From assembly GCF_007859075.1 (NCBI RefSeq), contig NZ_VOAK01000011.1:1-64000 (forward strand): 64,000 nucleotides of DNA, given 5' to 3'. Position 1 is the stretch's first letter. Every line of letters starts with the position of its first letter. This document shows, piece by piece, positions 36,454-45,525 of the stretch. The position numbers and the translations under genes are program-made. The notes below the pieces were generated by a model that worked only from the letters and a program-made list of their open reading frames with translations, was not told the origin of the DNA and did not search any database. This stretch comes from Gemmobacter aquaticus (lineage in GTDB: Bacteria > Pseudomonadota > Alphaproteobacteria > Rhodobacterales > Rhodobacteraceae).

Positions 36454-36979
36454 CGCTTCTGGCGACAGCGCGACGCCAGAGACCGCGCGCGGTGCTGTAT
36501 CTGCTGTGCTTGAGGCAAATTACCCGACCGTGCAGTACCACTATGTCCAGTTTCTGACCGAGCACCTGATCGATTGCCGCAAGACGCTTGGCGGCGATTT
36601 CGATGACCTGATGCTGCTGGCGGTCATGGGGCAACGCTTTCTGCAGGCGCGGCGCGACCGCGATGCAGGAGATGCTGCGGCTGCCGAACGGATCTGGATG
36701 TCGGCTCTGCGGCTCTCGGATGTAACAGGCATCCCGCGCGAGTCCGTGCGTCGCAAGTTGAAAGGGCTTGCCGCGCGGGGGTGGGTGACACAAGACCCGG
36801 CGCGAGGCTGGGGGCTGGCCGGGTCGCTCGATTATGCCACCGCGCGGATTGACCTTGGCGATCTGGACCGGCGCGGGCTCGAGCGACTTGGAAAGTTGAT
36901 GACAGCACTCATGCCCCTGCTGCTCGACAGGCAAGCGCCTTCGTCCGACGCTGGCGCTTGCGCGATGAAGAGCGTGTAA
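36422..36979 (+). CDS. winged-helix transcriptional regulator
   Basis: About 185 residues if it starts at the ATG overlapping the end of the dehydrogenase; a GTG about 70 bp further in is also possible. WMSALRLSDVTGIPRESVRR then KLKGLAARGWVTQDPARGW is a winged helix-turn-helix (recognition helix IPRESVRRKLKGL). The N-terminal half (YPTVQYHYVQFLTEHLIDCR) is helical and might bind a ligand. It lies between the two exported dehydrogenases and is the obvious candidate for binding the motifs found upstream of both units. Confidence 0.65.
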   Translation: MPRMAAGRPTDASGDSATPETARGAVSAVLEANYPTVQYHYVQFLTEHLIDCRKTLGGDFDDLMLLAVMGQRFLQARRDRDAGDAAAAERIWMSALRLSDVTGIPRESVRRKLKGLAARGWVTQDPARGWGLAGSLDYATARIDLGDLDRRGLERLGKLMTALMPLLLDRQAPSSDAGACAMKSV

Positions 36980-37008
36980 GCCTGCTTTGCCCTGCGTCAC
37001 CAGCGCAA

Positions 37009-38058
37009 TCAGAACACCGTGAAGCCGCCATCGGTGTTGTATGTGGAGCCGGTAATGTTCGACGCTTCCTGTGATAGAAGGAACAGCATGATCGCCACCT
37101 GCTCGGCCGCAGTGGAGCCGCGCTTTTGCTGGTCGCTGAACTGAAGAAGGCTCATGCTCTTGTAAAGGCCGATACCGGTGTCGGCAAAGCCGGTCTCCCG
37201 TCGTTGTCCGATGATCTCGTAGGCGCGCTCAAACATCGGGGTCAGGGTCGTTCCCATCCCGACCGAATTTACACGGATGCCGTAGGCCGCGCAGTCGATG
37301 GCGGCGGTCTTGGTCAACCCTTGCACCGCGTGCTTTGACGCGACATATGGCGCCGTACCGCCGAAGCCCCGGATTCCGGCGACCGAGGCCACGTTGACGA
37401 TCGCGCCGCCGCGGTTCTGGGCGATCATCTGCCGGATCTCATGTCGAAGCGAATAGAACGTCCCATAGACGTTCACCCTGACCACGCGGTCCCAATACGC
37501 ATCGCCCGCCTCGTCGATCCGCGCCATCACGCGGTCCTTCTGATTGACGTAATCGATGGGTTCGTCGGGAAAGAGGGCATCCATGACGCCCGCATTGTTG
37601 ATCGCACCATCCAGCCCGCCATAGGCCGAGACCGCAAGCCTCACCATCTCTTCGCAGACAGCGTTCTCGGCAATGTCACCGCCAAGGAAGGTGGCGCTGC
37701 CGCCCTGAGCCTTGATGTCGTCGATCACCGAGGCACCAAGATCCTCGAGTATATCGACACCGACCACGTTTGCGCCTTCCTTCGCCAGACGGCGAGCGGC
37801 TACCTCGCCCATGCCGCGGGCCGAGCCTGTGACAATTATGGTCTTGCCGGAAAAGCGGCCGGGGATGAAATAGTCATCGGGCACGGGCTCGACGTTCATT
37901 CGGCCGGGGATCTGCGGGTCGGCGGGGTTCCACGGCGTTGCCATGGGGCCGGTCGGGGCCAGGGCCTGTGCTTTCGCGTCGTCGGTGGCGGACGATACGG
38001 TGGCCGCAGCGGCAGCGGCAATTCCTATCCCCTTCAGGATCTCGCGGCGTTCCACCAT
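37009..38058 (-). CDS. Tat-exported short-chain dehydrogenase, second paralogue
   Basis: A 349-residue protein starting MVERREILKGIGIAAAAAAT, a Tat signal cleaved near DAKAQ. The core repeats the plan of its paralogue: PGRFSGKTIIVTGSARGMGE, VVGVDIL, INNAGVMDA, VNVASVAG and YVASK. A linker of about 45 residues (NPADPQIPGRMNVEPVPDDY) precedes the Rossmann fold, longer than in the first paralogue. AAGGAGA lies 6 bp before the ATG. It follows the barrel gene by 28 bp in the same direction, so exported enzyme and outer-membrane protein are made together. Confidence 0.85.
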   Translation of the reverse strand: MVERREILKGIGIAAAAAATVSSATDDAKAQALAPTGPMATPWNPADPQIPGRMNVEPVPDDYFIPGRFSGKTIIVTGSARGMGEVAARRLAKEGANVVGVDILEDLGASVIDDIKAQGGSATFLGGDIAENAVCEEMVRLAVSAYGGLDGAINNAGVMDALFPDEPIDYVNQKDRVMARIDEAGDAYWDRVVRVNVYGTFYSLRHEIRQMIAQNRGGAIVNVASVAGIRGFGGTAPYVASKHAVQGLTKTAAIDCAAYGIRVNSVGMGTTLTPMFERAYEIIGQRRETGFADTGIGLYKSMSLLQFSDQQKRGSTAAEQVAIMLFLLSQEASNITGSTYNTDGGFTVF

Positions 38059-38086
38059 GGAAAATCTCCTTGCGACTGGGACAATG

Positions 38087-39856
38087 TCAGAAGGCGTAGC
38101 GGACAAAGACCATTGCGCTAAGCCAGTCTTTTGCGGTGCCCCCCAAAGCGTCGGTCACGGCCTGACCGGGCACGGTGTAGGCAATATGGCCGTGAACATA
38201 GGTGTTCCGGCTGGCGAACCATTTCACCGTGACATTGGCCTCGTAGCCGTATTCGTCGTCCGACATGAAGGTCAGCGCCGGGTTGCCGCCAATGTTGTTG
38301 GTTTGATCGGCGTAGAAGGCCCAGAGTTGCGGCACCACCTCGACTTTTGGTGTGACGCGCAGGCGGGCCTGCAGGCGATGCGCGATGACATTGCTGTCCT
38401 GCACCACCTTGAAATGGTTCGCGCCCTGCACCCACTGCTCGCCATTGCCACCAGACAGAAGCGGATCCCACCTCTCATAGGCTGCGGTGGCCGGGTCATC
38501 ACCTGAAAAGTAGGACAGCCGGTAGCTGACTGCGGGCGTCCACTTCGCCTCGGCAAATGAATAGCCAAGCTCGGCATAGCCGGCCCATGCGTCCATGTCG
38601 AAATTGTCGTTGGTCTGACGGGCGACTTCTGCCCCTCCGAAGAACCCCGAGGTGCCCGCAGGCTGACTGTAGGTGAAGCGAAGATCCCAGAGGTTCAACC
38701 CCTCACGCGTGCCGGCGATGCCGCCAGTGGGACTGAAATACTGCTGCGTCGATTGTGGCACAGTCAGGTAGCTTGCCCCGACCAGAAGCCCGGGTCGAAC
38801 CACGGATTCGACGTTGACCCCGGTTATGACGGTGTCGCTGTCAATGATCGGCAGCTCATCCGGGTCGACATAGAAGGCTTCAAATTTTGTGCTGTTCCAG
38901 CCGATCTGGCCGAGGACCAGCATATCGGACGACCAACGCGCGTTGGCCTGCAGTGCAGCGCGTTCCGAGCCGTTGGCGGCGGTGTTCGCAATCAGAAATG
39001 CATTGGCCAGCGTGAACCGCTGCCGCCCGGCAGAGAGGTTGAAGGTCAGCCGGTTGCCGGCCTCATCGGTGTTGCCGGTGACAAAGCCTGCATAGGCATC
39101 CTCGACCCCGGTGTAGGTGCGCGCTTCGTCAGTGAAAAGCTCTTGCCCGCGCGATGTCGCAGAGATGGCGCTCAGCCCACCATAGACGAAGAACGTGTCT
39201 GACAGCGGGGTGATCCCGTATAGCCCATAGTGCAGATAGGCCTCCCCCCACTGATCCCACCCAGCCCCGGCGGGCGATCCGGATACCAGCGGGTTGCCCG
39301 CCAGCATCAGGTCAGGGCGGCCATACCATGCGTTGTTGTTGGCGTAGTAAAGGGTCAGGACGTCCAGCTTGTAGCGAAGGATGGTGCCGTTGCGGTCATA
39401 GAGCAGAGGCAGATCGTCACGATCGCCCGTCAGGAAATACCCCTTCGCCACTTTTTGATTGGCGTCATCGGTCAGGGTGACGGTGACAGAGACATCCAGA
39501 CTGCCTGCCGCGCCGGGGGCAAGGTCATAGGCAATATCGGCGATCTCCGGGTTGCGACGGGCCTGGCCTACGGCGGCGTTCGCGCGGTCACGCGAGAAGG
39601 CCGAGCCCGGAAACAGCGCCAACGATCGACGGACGCTGTCGACAACGCGGTTGTTCAGTGCGGCATCCCCGGACGGATTGGCAATCGTGACGCTGACGGT
39701 GCCGACCGGTCGGTCCTCGAACGGGTCGCCGACGTAGGACTGTGAGAAGGCTGGCGACGTGGTGATCGTAACAATCGCGACAATGGCTGCGAGACAGCGC
39801 GCAAAGGCCTTCGATCCGTTTCCGGCGCGACTGGTGAATGCTGGTCGGCTCCGCAT
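38087..39856 (-). CDS. outer-membrane barrel of alginate-export type with POTRA-like front
   Basis: A 589-residue protein from ATG 39856 (GAGGGAC upstream; a longer frame exists). Residues 1-39 are a signal peptide ending SPAFS. Residues about 50-130 (VGTVSVTIANPSGDAALNNR...VVDSVRRSLALFPGSAFSRD...AVGQARRNPEIADIAYDLAP...LDVSVTVTL) follow the beta-alpha-alpha-beta-beta pattern of a POTRA domain. The remainder is a barrel of alternating strands with the alginate-export signature (YRLSYFSGDDPATAAYERWD then PLLSGG) and a final Phe (FVRYAF) for BAM recognition. Probably exports or imports a (poly)saccharide or other anionic compound. First gene of the operon with the second dehydrogenase. Confidence 0.75.
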   Translation of the reverse strand: MRSRPAFTSRAGNGSKAFARCLAAIVAIVTITTSPAFSQSYVGDPFEDRPVGTVSVTIANPSGDAALNNRVVDSVRRSLALFPGSAFSRDRANAAVGQARRNPEIADIAYDLAPGAAGSLDVSVTVTLTDDANQKVAKGYFLTGDRDDLPLLYDRNGTILRYKLDVLTLYYANNNAWYGRPDLMLAGNPLVSGSPAGAGWDQWGEAYLHYGLYGITPLSDTFFVYGGLSAISATSRGQELFTDEARTYTGVEDAYAGFVTGNTDEAGNRLTFNLSAGRQRFTLANAFLIANTAANGSERAALQANARWSSDMLVLGQIGWNSTKFEAFYVDPDELPIIDSDTVITGVNVESVVRPGLLVGASYLTVPQSTQQYFSPTGGIAGTREGLNLWDLRFTYSQPAGTSGFFGGAEVARQTNDNFDMDAWAGYAELGYSFAEAKWTPAVSYRLSYFSGDDPATAAYERWDPLLSGGNGEQWVQGANHFKVVQDSNVIAHRLQARLRVTPKVEVVPQLWAFYADQTNNIGGNPALTFMSDDEYGYEANVTVKWFASRNTYVHGHIAYTVPGQAVTDALGGTAKDWLSAMVFVRYAF

Positions 39857-39949
39857 GTGCGAGTCCCTCGCGGCAATCCTCATGCGCATAGTAACTACAT
39901 CGACATCAGCCGACAGCAACTCGAGAGTGCGCCTTCGCGGTGGCGTTAC

Positions 39950-39964
39950 TACCCAGAATGGGCA
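39950..39964. promoter_or_regulatory. inverted-repeat motif TACCCAGAATGGGCA
   Basis: Differs by one base from the motif at 35362-35376. It lies about 94 bp upstream of the barrel gene's ATG on the control side. Shared position and sequence suggest common regulation of the two dehydrogenase units. Confidence 0.5.
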
Positions 39965-39984
39965 TCAACAAGGATGTGGGCCTG

Positions 39985-39997
39985 CCTTTGGCAAAGG
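39985..39997. promoter_or_regulatory. palindrome CCTTTGGCAAAGG
   Basis: A 13-base perfect palindrome, whose inner 11 bases equal the sequence at 35412-35422. A third, one-base variant is at 40100-40110. Confidence 0.45.
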
Positions 39998-40099
39998 TGG
40001 CGAGCAGCCGGTAGCGAAGTGATCCCGCAAGTTGCCCGATGTGGAGAGAACCGTTCGCGCGGTCGCTGGTCATAATCACCAGTATGTTGATGGGCTTGC

Positions 40100-40110
40100 C
40101 TTTGGGAAAG
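40100..40110. promoter_or_regulatory. third copy, CTTTGGGAAAG
   Basis: Matches the 39986-39996 palindrome except for one base, and shares the flanking TGGGCYTGCC. Further from the barrel start (about 245 bp), so perhaps an auxiliary site. Confidence 0.35.
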
Positions 40111-40316
40111 CCGGATGACTTTTCAGGGGCAGGTCAGCGGAAAAAACAACACCACGCGGATAGAGAGCGATCTTGCCGCAAACACTGCGGGGGCTATGCA
40201 CGAGGGGGCTTCGGATCGTCCTCCTTCGTGATATCGGGCAAGGTCTTCCGGGGGCTCGACCGCTTTGAGGACAGGATACTCTGGGCCAGACGCGGGCAGT
40301 GCTTGCCAGAAGTGGG

Positions 40317-41537
40317 TCAGCCCTCTTTCGGCAACCTCAACACCAGAATGATCGCCAGAATCTTAAGGCCACAGGGCAAAAGCGCATAAGCGAAGGCAAG
40401 ACTGGACAGGGCTTCGGGGCCATTGGGCTGGCCCGGAACGAAGCCGTTCCGGGCCAAGAGCGGCAGAACCATGAAGGCCGCCAGCGCCAGCCCAAGCTTG
40501 CCCGCGAAAGACCAGATGCCGAAGGCAACCGATGCGTTGAGCCCGGCCCTGCTGAGCGCAACCGAGAACATGGCGGGCAGGATGACCATATCGGCGCCCA
40601 ACGCCACGCCGGATGCCGCACAGATCGCCCCAAATCCGATCAAGCTGCCCGGCTCAAGCAGGGCTGCGCCGACAAAGCCGAGAATCGCCAGAGGCATGGC
40701 CAACAGCAGGGTCGCTTTCGCCCCGATCCTTCCGCTCAATCTGGTCCAAAGCGGCACGCTGACTCCTGCCGACAGAAAAAACAGAACAAGCAGCGGTCCG
40801 GACCAGCCCGCGAGTTTCAGTCGGTCTTCGACGAAGAACAGGAACAGCGTCGAGGTGATCGCCACAGGCAGGCTGTTGACCAGGGCGATCGCCAGAAGGC
40901 GGAGAGCGCCCGAGCGGACCAGCCCGGAGGCCGATAGCGGTTCACCGGCCAAAGGAGGCCTCTGCCAGATTGGCCGGGTTACAAGGGCAGTCACCACCGC
41001 GATTGCGCCAAGCAGCAGGCCAAAGGCCGGGTAGCCCTGACCGCCTGCACCAAGCCCGTAGAATATCGATGGCGCAACCGACGCCGTGACCACGCCGGCC
41101 AACATTCCGCTTTCGCGCCAGCCTGCCAGTACCATCAGTTCCGCGGGCTCGGGCCGGAGCGCCAGCGTGGCGCTGCGCCCATAGAGCAGGATCGACCCGA
41201 GGCTGTAGGCTGTGAACAACAGCACCAGCGTGGCCAGAAGCTGCACGGCGACCGATGGTCCAGGGCCGAGGTTGAACAGAATGGGAAAGCCAACCGCCAA
41301 CCCCGCAGCCGCACTCATTGCAAACAGGCCTTGCGCGCGCGGCCAACGGTCAATCGCCCAGCCGATCAATGGGTCCTGCACCAGATCGACCAGACGAATG
41401 ACAAGCAGAAGGGTGCCGATCGTGGCGAGCGATATTCCAAGCTCGGTCGATGCGAACCGCGGCACGTGGATATAGAGCGGGATGCCAGCCGCCGCCAGCA
41501 TAAGCGCATAGAGACTGACGCGTGGATACACCTTCAT
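40317..41537 (-). CDS. MFS transporter, GPH/MelB-like
   Basis: A 406-residue carrier with about 12 membrane helices. The N-terminal part (FASTELGISLATIGTLLLVI then RLVDLVQDPLIGWAIDRW) carries the conserved R.vDa..DPl.G...D signature of the glycoside-pentoside-hexuronide (MelB) group, which import sugars or uronates with Na+ or H+. It lies in the same direction as the barrel operon, upstream of it, so uptake of a product made in the periplasm is a fair guess. Confidence 0.8.
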   Translation of the reverse strand: MKVYPRVSLYALMLAAAGIPLYIHVPRFASTELGISLATIGTLLLVIRLVDLVQDPLIGWAIDRWPRAQGLFAMSAAAGLAVGFPILFNLGPGPSVAVQLLATLVLLFTAYSLGSILLYGRSATLALRPEPAELMVLAGWRESGMLAGVVTASVAPSIFYGLGAGGQGYPAFGLLLGAIAVVTALVTRPIWQRPPLAGEPLSASGLVRSGALRLLAIALVNSLPVAITSTLFLFFVEDRLKLAGWSGPLLVLFFLSAGVSVPLWTRLSGRIGAKATLLLAMPLAILGFVGAALLEPGSLIGFGAICAASGVALGADMVILPAMFSVALSRAGLNASVAFGIWSFAGKLGLALAAFMVLPLLARNGFVPGQPNGPEALSSLAFAYALLPCGLKILAIILVLRLPKEG

Positions 41538-41808
41538 TGGACCGACATCCTGACCTACGGCGGCGCAAAGTCAATCGGGCAGGCCCGGGATCGTGCCTAT
41601 AATCGGGGTCAGGTGCGTTTCTTGCCCAGCAGTTTGGCTGTCTGTCACGCGCAACATACGCCGCCAAACTCACCGAAATGGGCGACCGGATGTCCCGGAC
41701 GAGAACGATCCGCCGCTCGCCCGTTGCTCCCACACCGCAACCGTACCAAATTCAACCACCTGTGCCGGTTTCAGCTGAATGAGAGCAAGGGATCTCAGCA
41801 GCCTGAGC

Positions 41809-42837
41809 CTAACGCGCGCCCCAGGTGTCGCTCAGCTTGTAGCCTTCTGGCCAGGGATCATCGGGGTCCAGCATGTGTTGGTGGATGCCGGTAATCCAGC
41901 CCCGTCCCGAGATCTCCGGCAGGATCGCAGGTTTGCCGCCGACGGTGGTCGTCCCGACGATGCGCCCAGCGAAGGTGGAACCGATCAGGGACTCGGCGGT
42001 CAGGCGGTCTTCCGTCCCCATCTGGCCACGCGCGTGCAGCACAGCCATTCGGGCGGAGAGTGCTGTGCCCGTGGGAGATCGGTCCACCTTGCCCGGCTGG
42101 ATGGCGACGGCCGCTTTGGCGCGCAGTTCATTGCCAGCACGCTCGACCGCCCCGGCAAACAGGCAGAACGAAACGTGCCGCCAGTCCGGGTTTTCCGGGT
42201 GGTGAAATCCAAGCTGTTCGGTCGCGGCATTGGTGATCCGCACGCCAAGCGTCGCGATGTCATGCGCTTCGTCCTGGGTCAGTGAGAAACCGAGAGACGG
42301 GGCGTCGACGAACACGAAGCTGTCGCCGCCATAGGCTGTGTCGACCTGAAGGCTGCCCAGCCCTTCGACCTCAATCCGGGCGTCGAGCGTTGACGCGAAA
42401 CTTGCAAGGTTTTGCACGAAGATCCGCTCGGCCTTGCCGTTGCGGCACTCGGCGCGCACGCGCACAAGCCCGCCCGGTGCCTCGAGCGTGATATGCGTTT
42501 CGGGCTCGGTCATGGGCAGGATGCCGCTGTCCAGCAATACAGTAGAGACGCAGATCGAGTTCGACCCCGACATGGGGGGCGTGTCCTCCGGTTCCATGAT
42601 GATGAAGGCCGCATCTGCATCGGGATGCTTCGGCGGGACCAGCAGGTTGACATGGCGAAAGACCCCGCCGCGTGGCTCGTTCAGAACGAAATTGCGCAGG
42701 GTCTGATCACGCGCAATCCAGCGCGACTGCTCCCAGACCGTATCGCCCGGCGGAGGGGTGACACCGCCCACGATGACATCGCCAACCTCGCCCTCGGCAT
42801 GGGCGGAAATCACATGGATCGTCTTGGTCGAGCGCAT
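41809..42837 (-). CDS. proline-racemase family protein, Ser/Thr variant (3-hydroxyproline dehydratase-like)
   Basis: A 342-residue protein. Where classical members have two catalytic cysteines, it has Ser90 ([11 protein letters not shown]) and Thr256 ([10 protein letters not shown]). Loss of the second Cys to Thr is known in trans-3-hydroxy-L-proline dehydratases, which only need to abstract a proton and eliminate water. The Ser/Thr pair argues against 1,1-racemase activity. It lies 6 bp after the AcnX-type gene, supporting a role with 3-hydroxyprolines. Last gene of the long leftward operon. Confidence 0.75.
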   Translation of the reverse strand: MRSTKTIHVISAHAEGEVGDVIVGGVTPPPGDTVWEQSRWIARDQTLRNFVLNEPRGGVFRHVNLLVPPKHPDADAAFIIMEPEDTPPMSGSNSICVSTVLLDSGILPMTEPETHITLEAPGGLVRVRAECRNGKAERIFVQNLASFASTLDARIEVEGLGSLQVDTAYGGDSFVFVDAPSLGFSLTQDEAHDIATLGVRITNAATEQLGFHHPENPDWRHVSFCLFAGAVERAGNELRAKAAVAIQPGKVDRSPTGTALSARMAVLHARGQMGTEDRLTAESLIGSTFAGRIVGTTTVGGKPAILPEISGRGWITGIHQHMLDPDDPWPEGYKLSDTWGAR

Positions 42838-42843
42838 GGCAGA

Positions 42844-44520
42844 TTACTCCAGCCAGTGTGGAAGCGCATGGGGCGCTTTCCCCGTGATCGCAGCCTCGGC
42901 GCAGGCGGCAAGCCCGCCAAACCGGATGGCGCGGCCCGAAAGGCCGGGCCCGTAGTGGGCGTATTTCCCCGAGTTCGTCATCAATGCACGGGTTGCCGGC
43001 GGAAAGACCGGCTCCGAGATCGAACACCAGCAAAGGTCCGGCAGCACTTGCACACCATCTGCCTCCAGTCTGGCAAGCGTACCCTCGGCGCGCATGTTTT
43101 CCATCACGGCGCGGCCGGCGGTTACGATGGTCGGGATCGCAACCCTGCGCCCGTCAAGGGCATCGGCCAGAGCCCGGCATTCCTCGGCAGAGGCATGGGG
43201 GCTGCCGATGGCAACAAGCTCGACCGTATCGGGACCTGCGTTCAGGACCTGCCACCCAGCAACCATGTCGGCGCGGGTGATGCAGGCATGATCCGCATCG
43301 GCGGCGATCCGGTGTGCCTCGGGCGTCACGCCTTCGACGTGCAGCATGGGGGCGGCAGAGGTGGTGCCAAAGGCCGCGCAGACAGCCTTGAGGTTTTCCG
43401 GCGTGGGTTTCGCCGCGGCGAGGCCGCGCAGCAACGGGATGCGATCTGGTGCGGCCTTGCCCGCAAGCCAGCCGATCAGTGGCCAGAAGGCATCGTCGAT
43501 GGCCTCGGGCAGCTCCACATCGAGGATCCGCCGCGCCTGGCGCGGGGCGTCCAGATAGACCCCGGCAAGCGGCGCGCGCCCGGTCATTGCGATGCAGAGG
43601 TCCAGAAAGTCCGGATGTTTGGCCGTTCGGGCACCGAGCACGGTATTTGCATAGATCACCGCGTTCGATTCCGCCCAGGCGATGGCCTCGCCCTCATGCG
43701 GGGCGGTGTCCAGCAGATAGGGCGAACAGGTGAAGCTGGGCTGGCAGCCCATCCGGACATAGGCATCGGCAAGCCGCTGCGCCGGCCCCCCGAAACTGGG
43801 TGGTACGCCCTGCGTCCGCCAGTTCCCGTGATCGACAGAGATCGCGTTCATCGTCGTGGGAATGCGCACGCGCGCACCCATGTCGGCCATCTTCTCGGCA
43901 AAGGTCAGATTTGCGGGGCTGGCGTAGATGCAGCCGTCGATATGTCCCTGCGTGACATCGATCAGGCGTTCGGCCCCCTGATTGGCCGCCATCGCACAAA
44001 GGATGCGCATGGCCTGCGCCACGGCCTCGCCCTCGGCCCCTGCCAGCATGGCCTTATCCGTGTCAGTCAGCGCCAGCGTTGTGGTGGCGGGCGGGTGAAC
44101 CGGGATTAACACGCCCTCGGCCTCGATCGTGTCTCTCCCGATCCGGGCAGAGCCGGCCTGCGCCAGCGCGTCAAAGGCATCACGCGTCAGGCGCAGGACG
44201 GGCAGGGTCTTGCCGAACATCTCGGCCGCGATCAACGCGCCAAGCGTCACCACATCTTCTGGTTCGGCAAAGACCAGCGCCGCAGGCGCGCGCTGGTTCA
44301 GAACCATGTCGAGCAATACGCCCGACCCGGTACAGGACCCGCGTGTCCCAGGCATCACGAGAATGCGCCCGACAAGGCTTTTCCCCGCCAGCGGATGATG
44401 CACATCGATCACGCATCCCGTGGCCGGGTCAACACCGCCCCAGAAGCTGATCGGCTCGGTCGTGGCAATGATCTCGCCCGAAGCCGCGCCCGGCAGGATC
44501 GACAGCGCGTGCCCGGTCAT
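42844..44520 (-). CDS. AcnX-type cis-3-hydroxy-L-proline dehydratase, fused subunits
   Basis: A 558-residue aconitase-X protein. The N-terminal 135 residues are the small domain ([20 protein letters not shown]...[20 protein letters not shown]). The large domain shows [34 protein letters not shown] and the closing [20 protein letters not shown] then [15 protein letters not shown]. Such Fe-S enzymes dehydrate cis-3-hydroxy-L-proline to delta-1-pyrroline-2-carboxylate; the alternative is mevalonate-5-phosphate dehydratase, less likely beside hydroxyproline genes. The ATGA overlap with the epimerase gene shows coupling. Confidence 0.85.
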   Translation of the reverse strand: MTGHALSILPGAASGEIIATTEPISFWGGVDPATGCVIDVHHPLAGKSLVGRILVMPGTRGSCTGSGVLLDMVLNQRAPAALVFAEPEDVVTLGALIAAEMFGKTLPVLRLTRDAFDALAQAGSARIGRDTIEAEGVLIPVHPPATTTLALTDTDKAMLAGAEGEAVAQAMRILCAMAANQGAERLIDVTQGHIDGCIYASPANLTFAEKMADMGARVRIPTTMNAISVDHGNWRTQGVPPSFGGPAQRLADAYVRMGCQPSFTCSPYLLDTAPHEGEAIAWAESNAVIYANTVLGARTAKHPDFLDLCIAMTGRAPLAGVYLDAPRQARRILDVELPEAIDDAFWPLIGWLAGKAAPDRIPLLRGLAAAKPTPENLKAVCAAFGTTSAAPMLHVEGVTPEAHRIAADADHACITRADMVAGWQVLNAGPDTVELVAIGSPHASAEECRALADALDGRRVAIPTIVTAGRAVMENMRAEGTLARLEADGVQVLPDLCWCSISEPVFPPATRALMTNSGKYAHYGPGLSGRAIRFGGLAACAEAAITGKAPHALPHWLE

Positions 44521-45518
44521 TTGACCACGAACCCGTGGGCAAAGGGGTCGCGATCATCGATGAAGATGGTGTTGTACCCCGTCATCCGCGCCCAACCGGC
44601 AATGGAGGGGATGATGGCCGGGCGGCCCGCCACGGTTGCCGAGGCTTCTACCCGGCCCTTGAAGATCGAGCCGATGATCGACTCGTGGTGAAACTCGTCG
44701 CCTACTGCCAGCTTGCCCTTGGCGGCCAGCTGCGCCATGCGGGCCGAAGTGCCGGTTCCGCAGGGGCTGCGGTCGATTGCCTTGTCGCCATAGAAGACCG
44801 CGTTGCGCGCATGGGCGCCGGGGACAGTCGGCTGGCCGGTCCACTGGATATGGCTCAGGCCGTTGATCGCCGGATGCTCGGGGTGAACGAAGTCATACTT
44901 CGCGTTCAGCGCCGCGCGCAGCTTTGGCGAGAAACCGATCAGCTCTCCGGCCGTGAAATCGGCCATGTCGCGGAAGTTCTTCTGCGGCTCGACGATGGCG
45001 TAGAAATTCCCGCCATAGGCCACATCGACCACAACTTCGCCCAGCCCCTCCACCTCTGCCGTCAGACCTTCGGAGTGAAGGAAGGAGGCGACGTTGGTCA
45101 GCCGCACCTCTTCGACAAAGCGGCCCTCCTGGCGGTAGGCGATATCCACCTTGCCCGCTGGCGCCTCGATCGACAACCGTCCCGGTTCGCGGGGGCTGAT
45201 CAGGCCGTTTTCGATGCCCATGGTGATCGTGCCGATGGTGCCATGTCCGCACATCGGCAGGCAGCCCGAGGTTTCGATGAACAGCACCGCCACGTCGCAA
45301 TCCGCCCGCGTTGGCGGATAGAGGATCGAGCCCGACATCATGTCATGCCCACGCGGCTCGAACATCAGACCGGTGCGGATCCAGTCGAACTCGCGCAGGA
45401 AATGGGCGCGCCGCTCCAGCATGTCGGCGCCCTCCAGACGGGGTCCGCCACCGGCGACGAGGCGGACGGGGTTGCCGCAGGTGTGGCCGTCGATGCAGGA
45501 GAAGGTATGGGTTGCCAT
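44517..45518 (-). CDS. 4-hydroxyproline 2-epimerase
   Basis: A 333-residue proline-racemase family member with both catalytic cysteines: Cys90 in PMCGHGTIG and Cys252 in [29 protein letters not shown] at the front fits 4-hydroxyproline epimerases rather than proline racemase. It converts trans-4-hydroxy-L-proline to cis-4-hydroxy-D-proline, the first step of the pathway. It lies 7 bp after the D-amino-acid oxidase gene and is coupled to the AcnX gene. Confidence 0.9.
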   Translation of the reverse strand: MATHTFSCIDGHTCGNPVRLVAGGGPRLEGADMLERRAHFLREFDWIRTGLMFEPRGHDMMSGSILYPPTRADCDVAVLFIETSGCLPMCGHGTIGTITMGIENGLISPREPGRLSIEAPAGKVDIAYRQEGRFVEEVRLTNVASFLHSEGLTAEVEGLGEVVVDVAYGGNFYAIVEPQKNFRDMADFTAGELIGFSPKLRAALNAKYDFVHPEHPAINGLSHIQWTGQPTVPGAHARNAVFYGDKAIDRSPCGTGTSARMAQLAAKGKLAVGDEFHHESIIGSIFKGRVEASATVAGRPAIIPSIAGWARMTGYNTIFIDDRDPFAHGFVVK

Positions 45519-45525
45519 GATTGCC

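Larger units (their letters stand above)
39857..40316. other. 460-bp control region between barrel and MFS genes
   Basis: No gene seen. It contains the motif TACCCAGAATGGGCA and two CTTTGGSAAAG palindromes, each of the latter embedded in a similar block TGGGCYTGCCTTTGGSAAAG (39977-39996 and 40091-40110). The doubled block suggests local duplication of an operator. Confidence 0.5.

Noticed and set aside
42412-44109. Plus-strand open frame of 565 codons over the AcnX gene
   Set aside because: Antisense shadow of a well-recognised enzyme gene; no ribosome site or domains.
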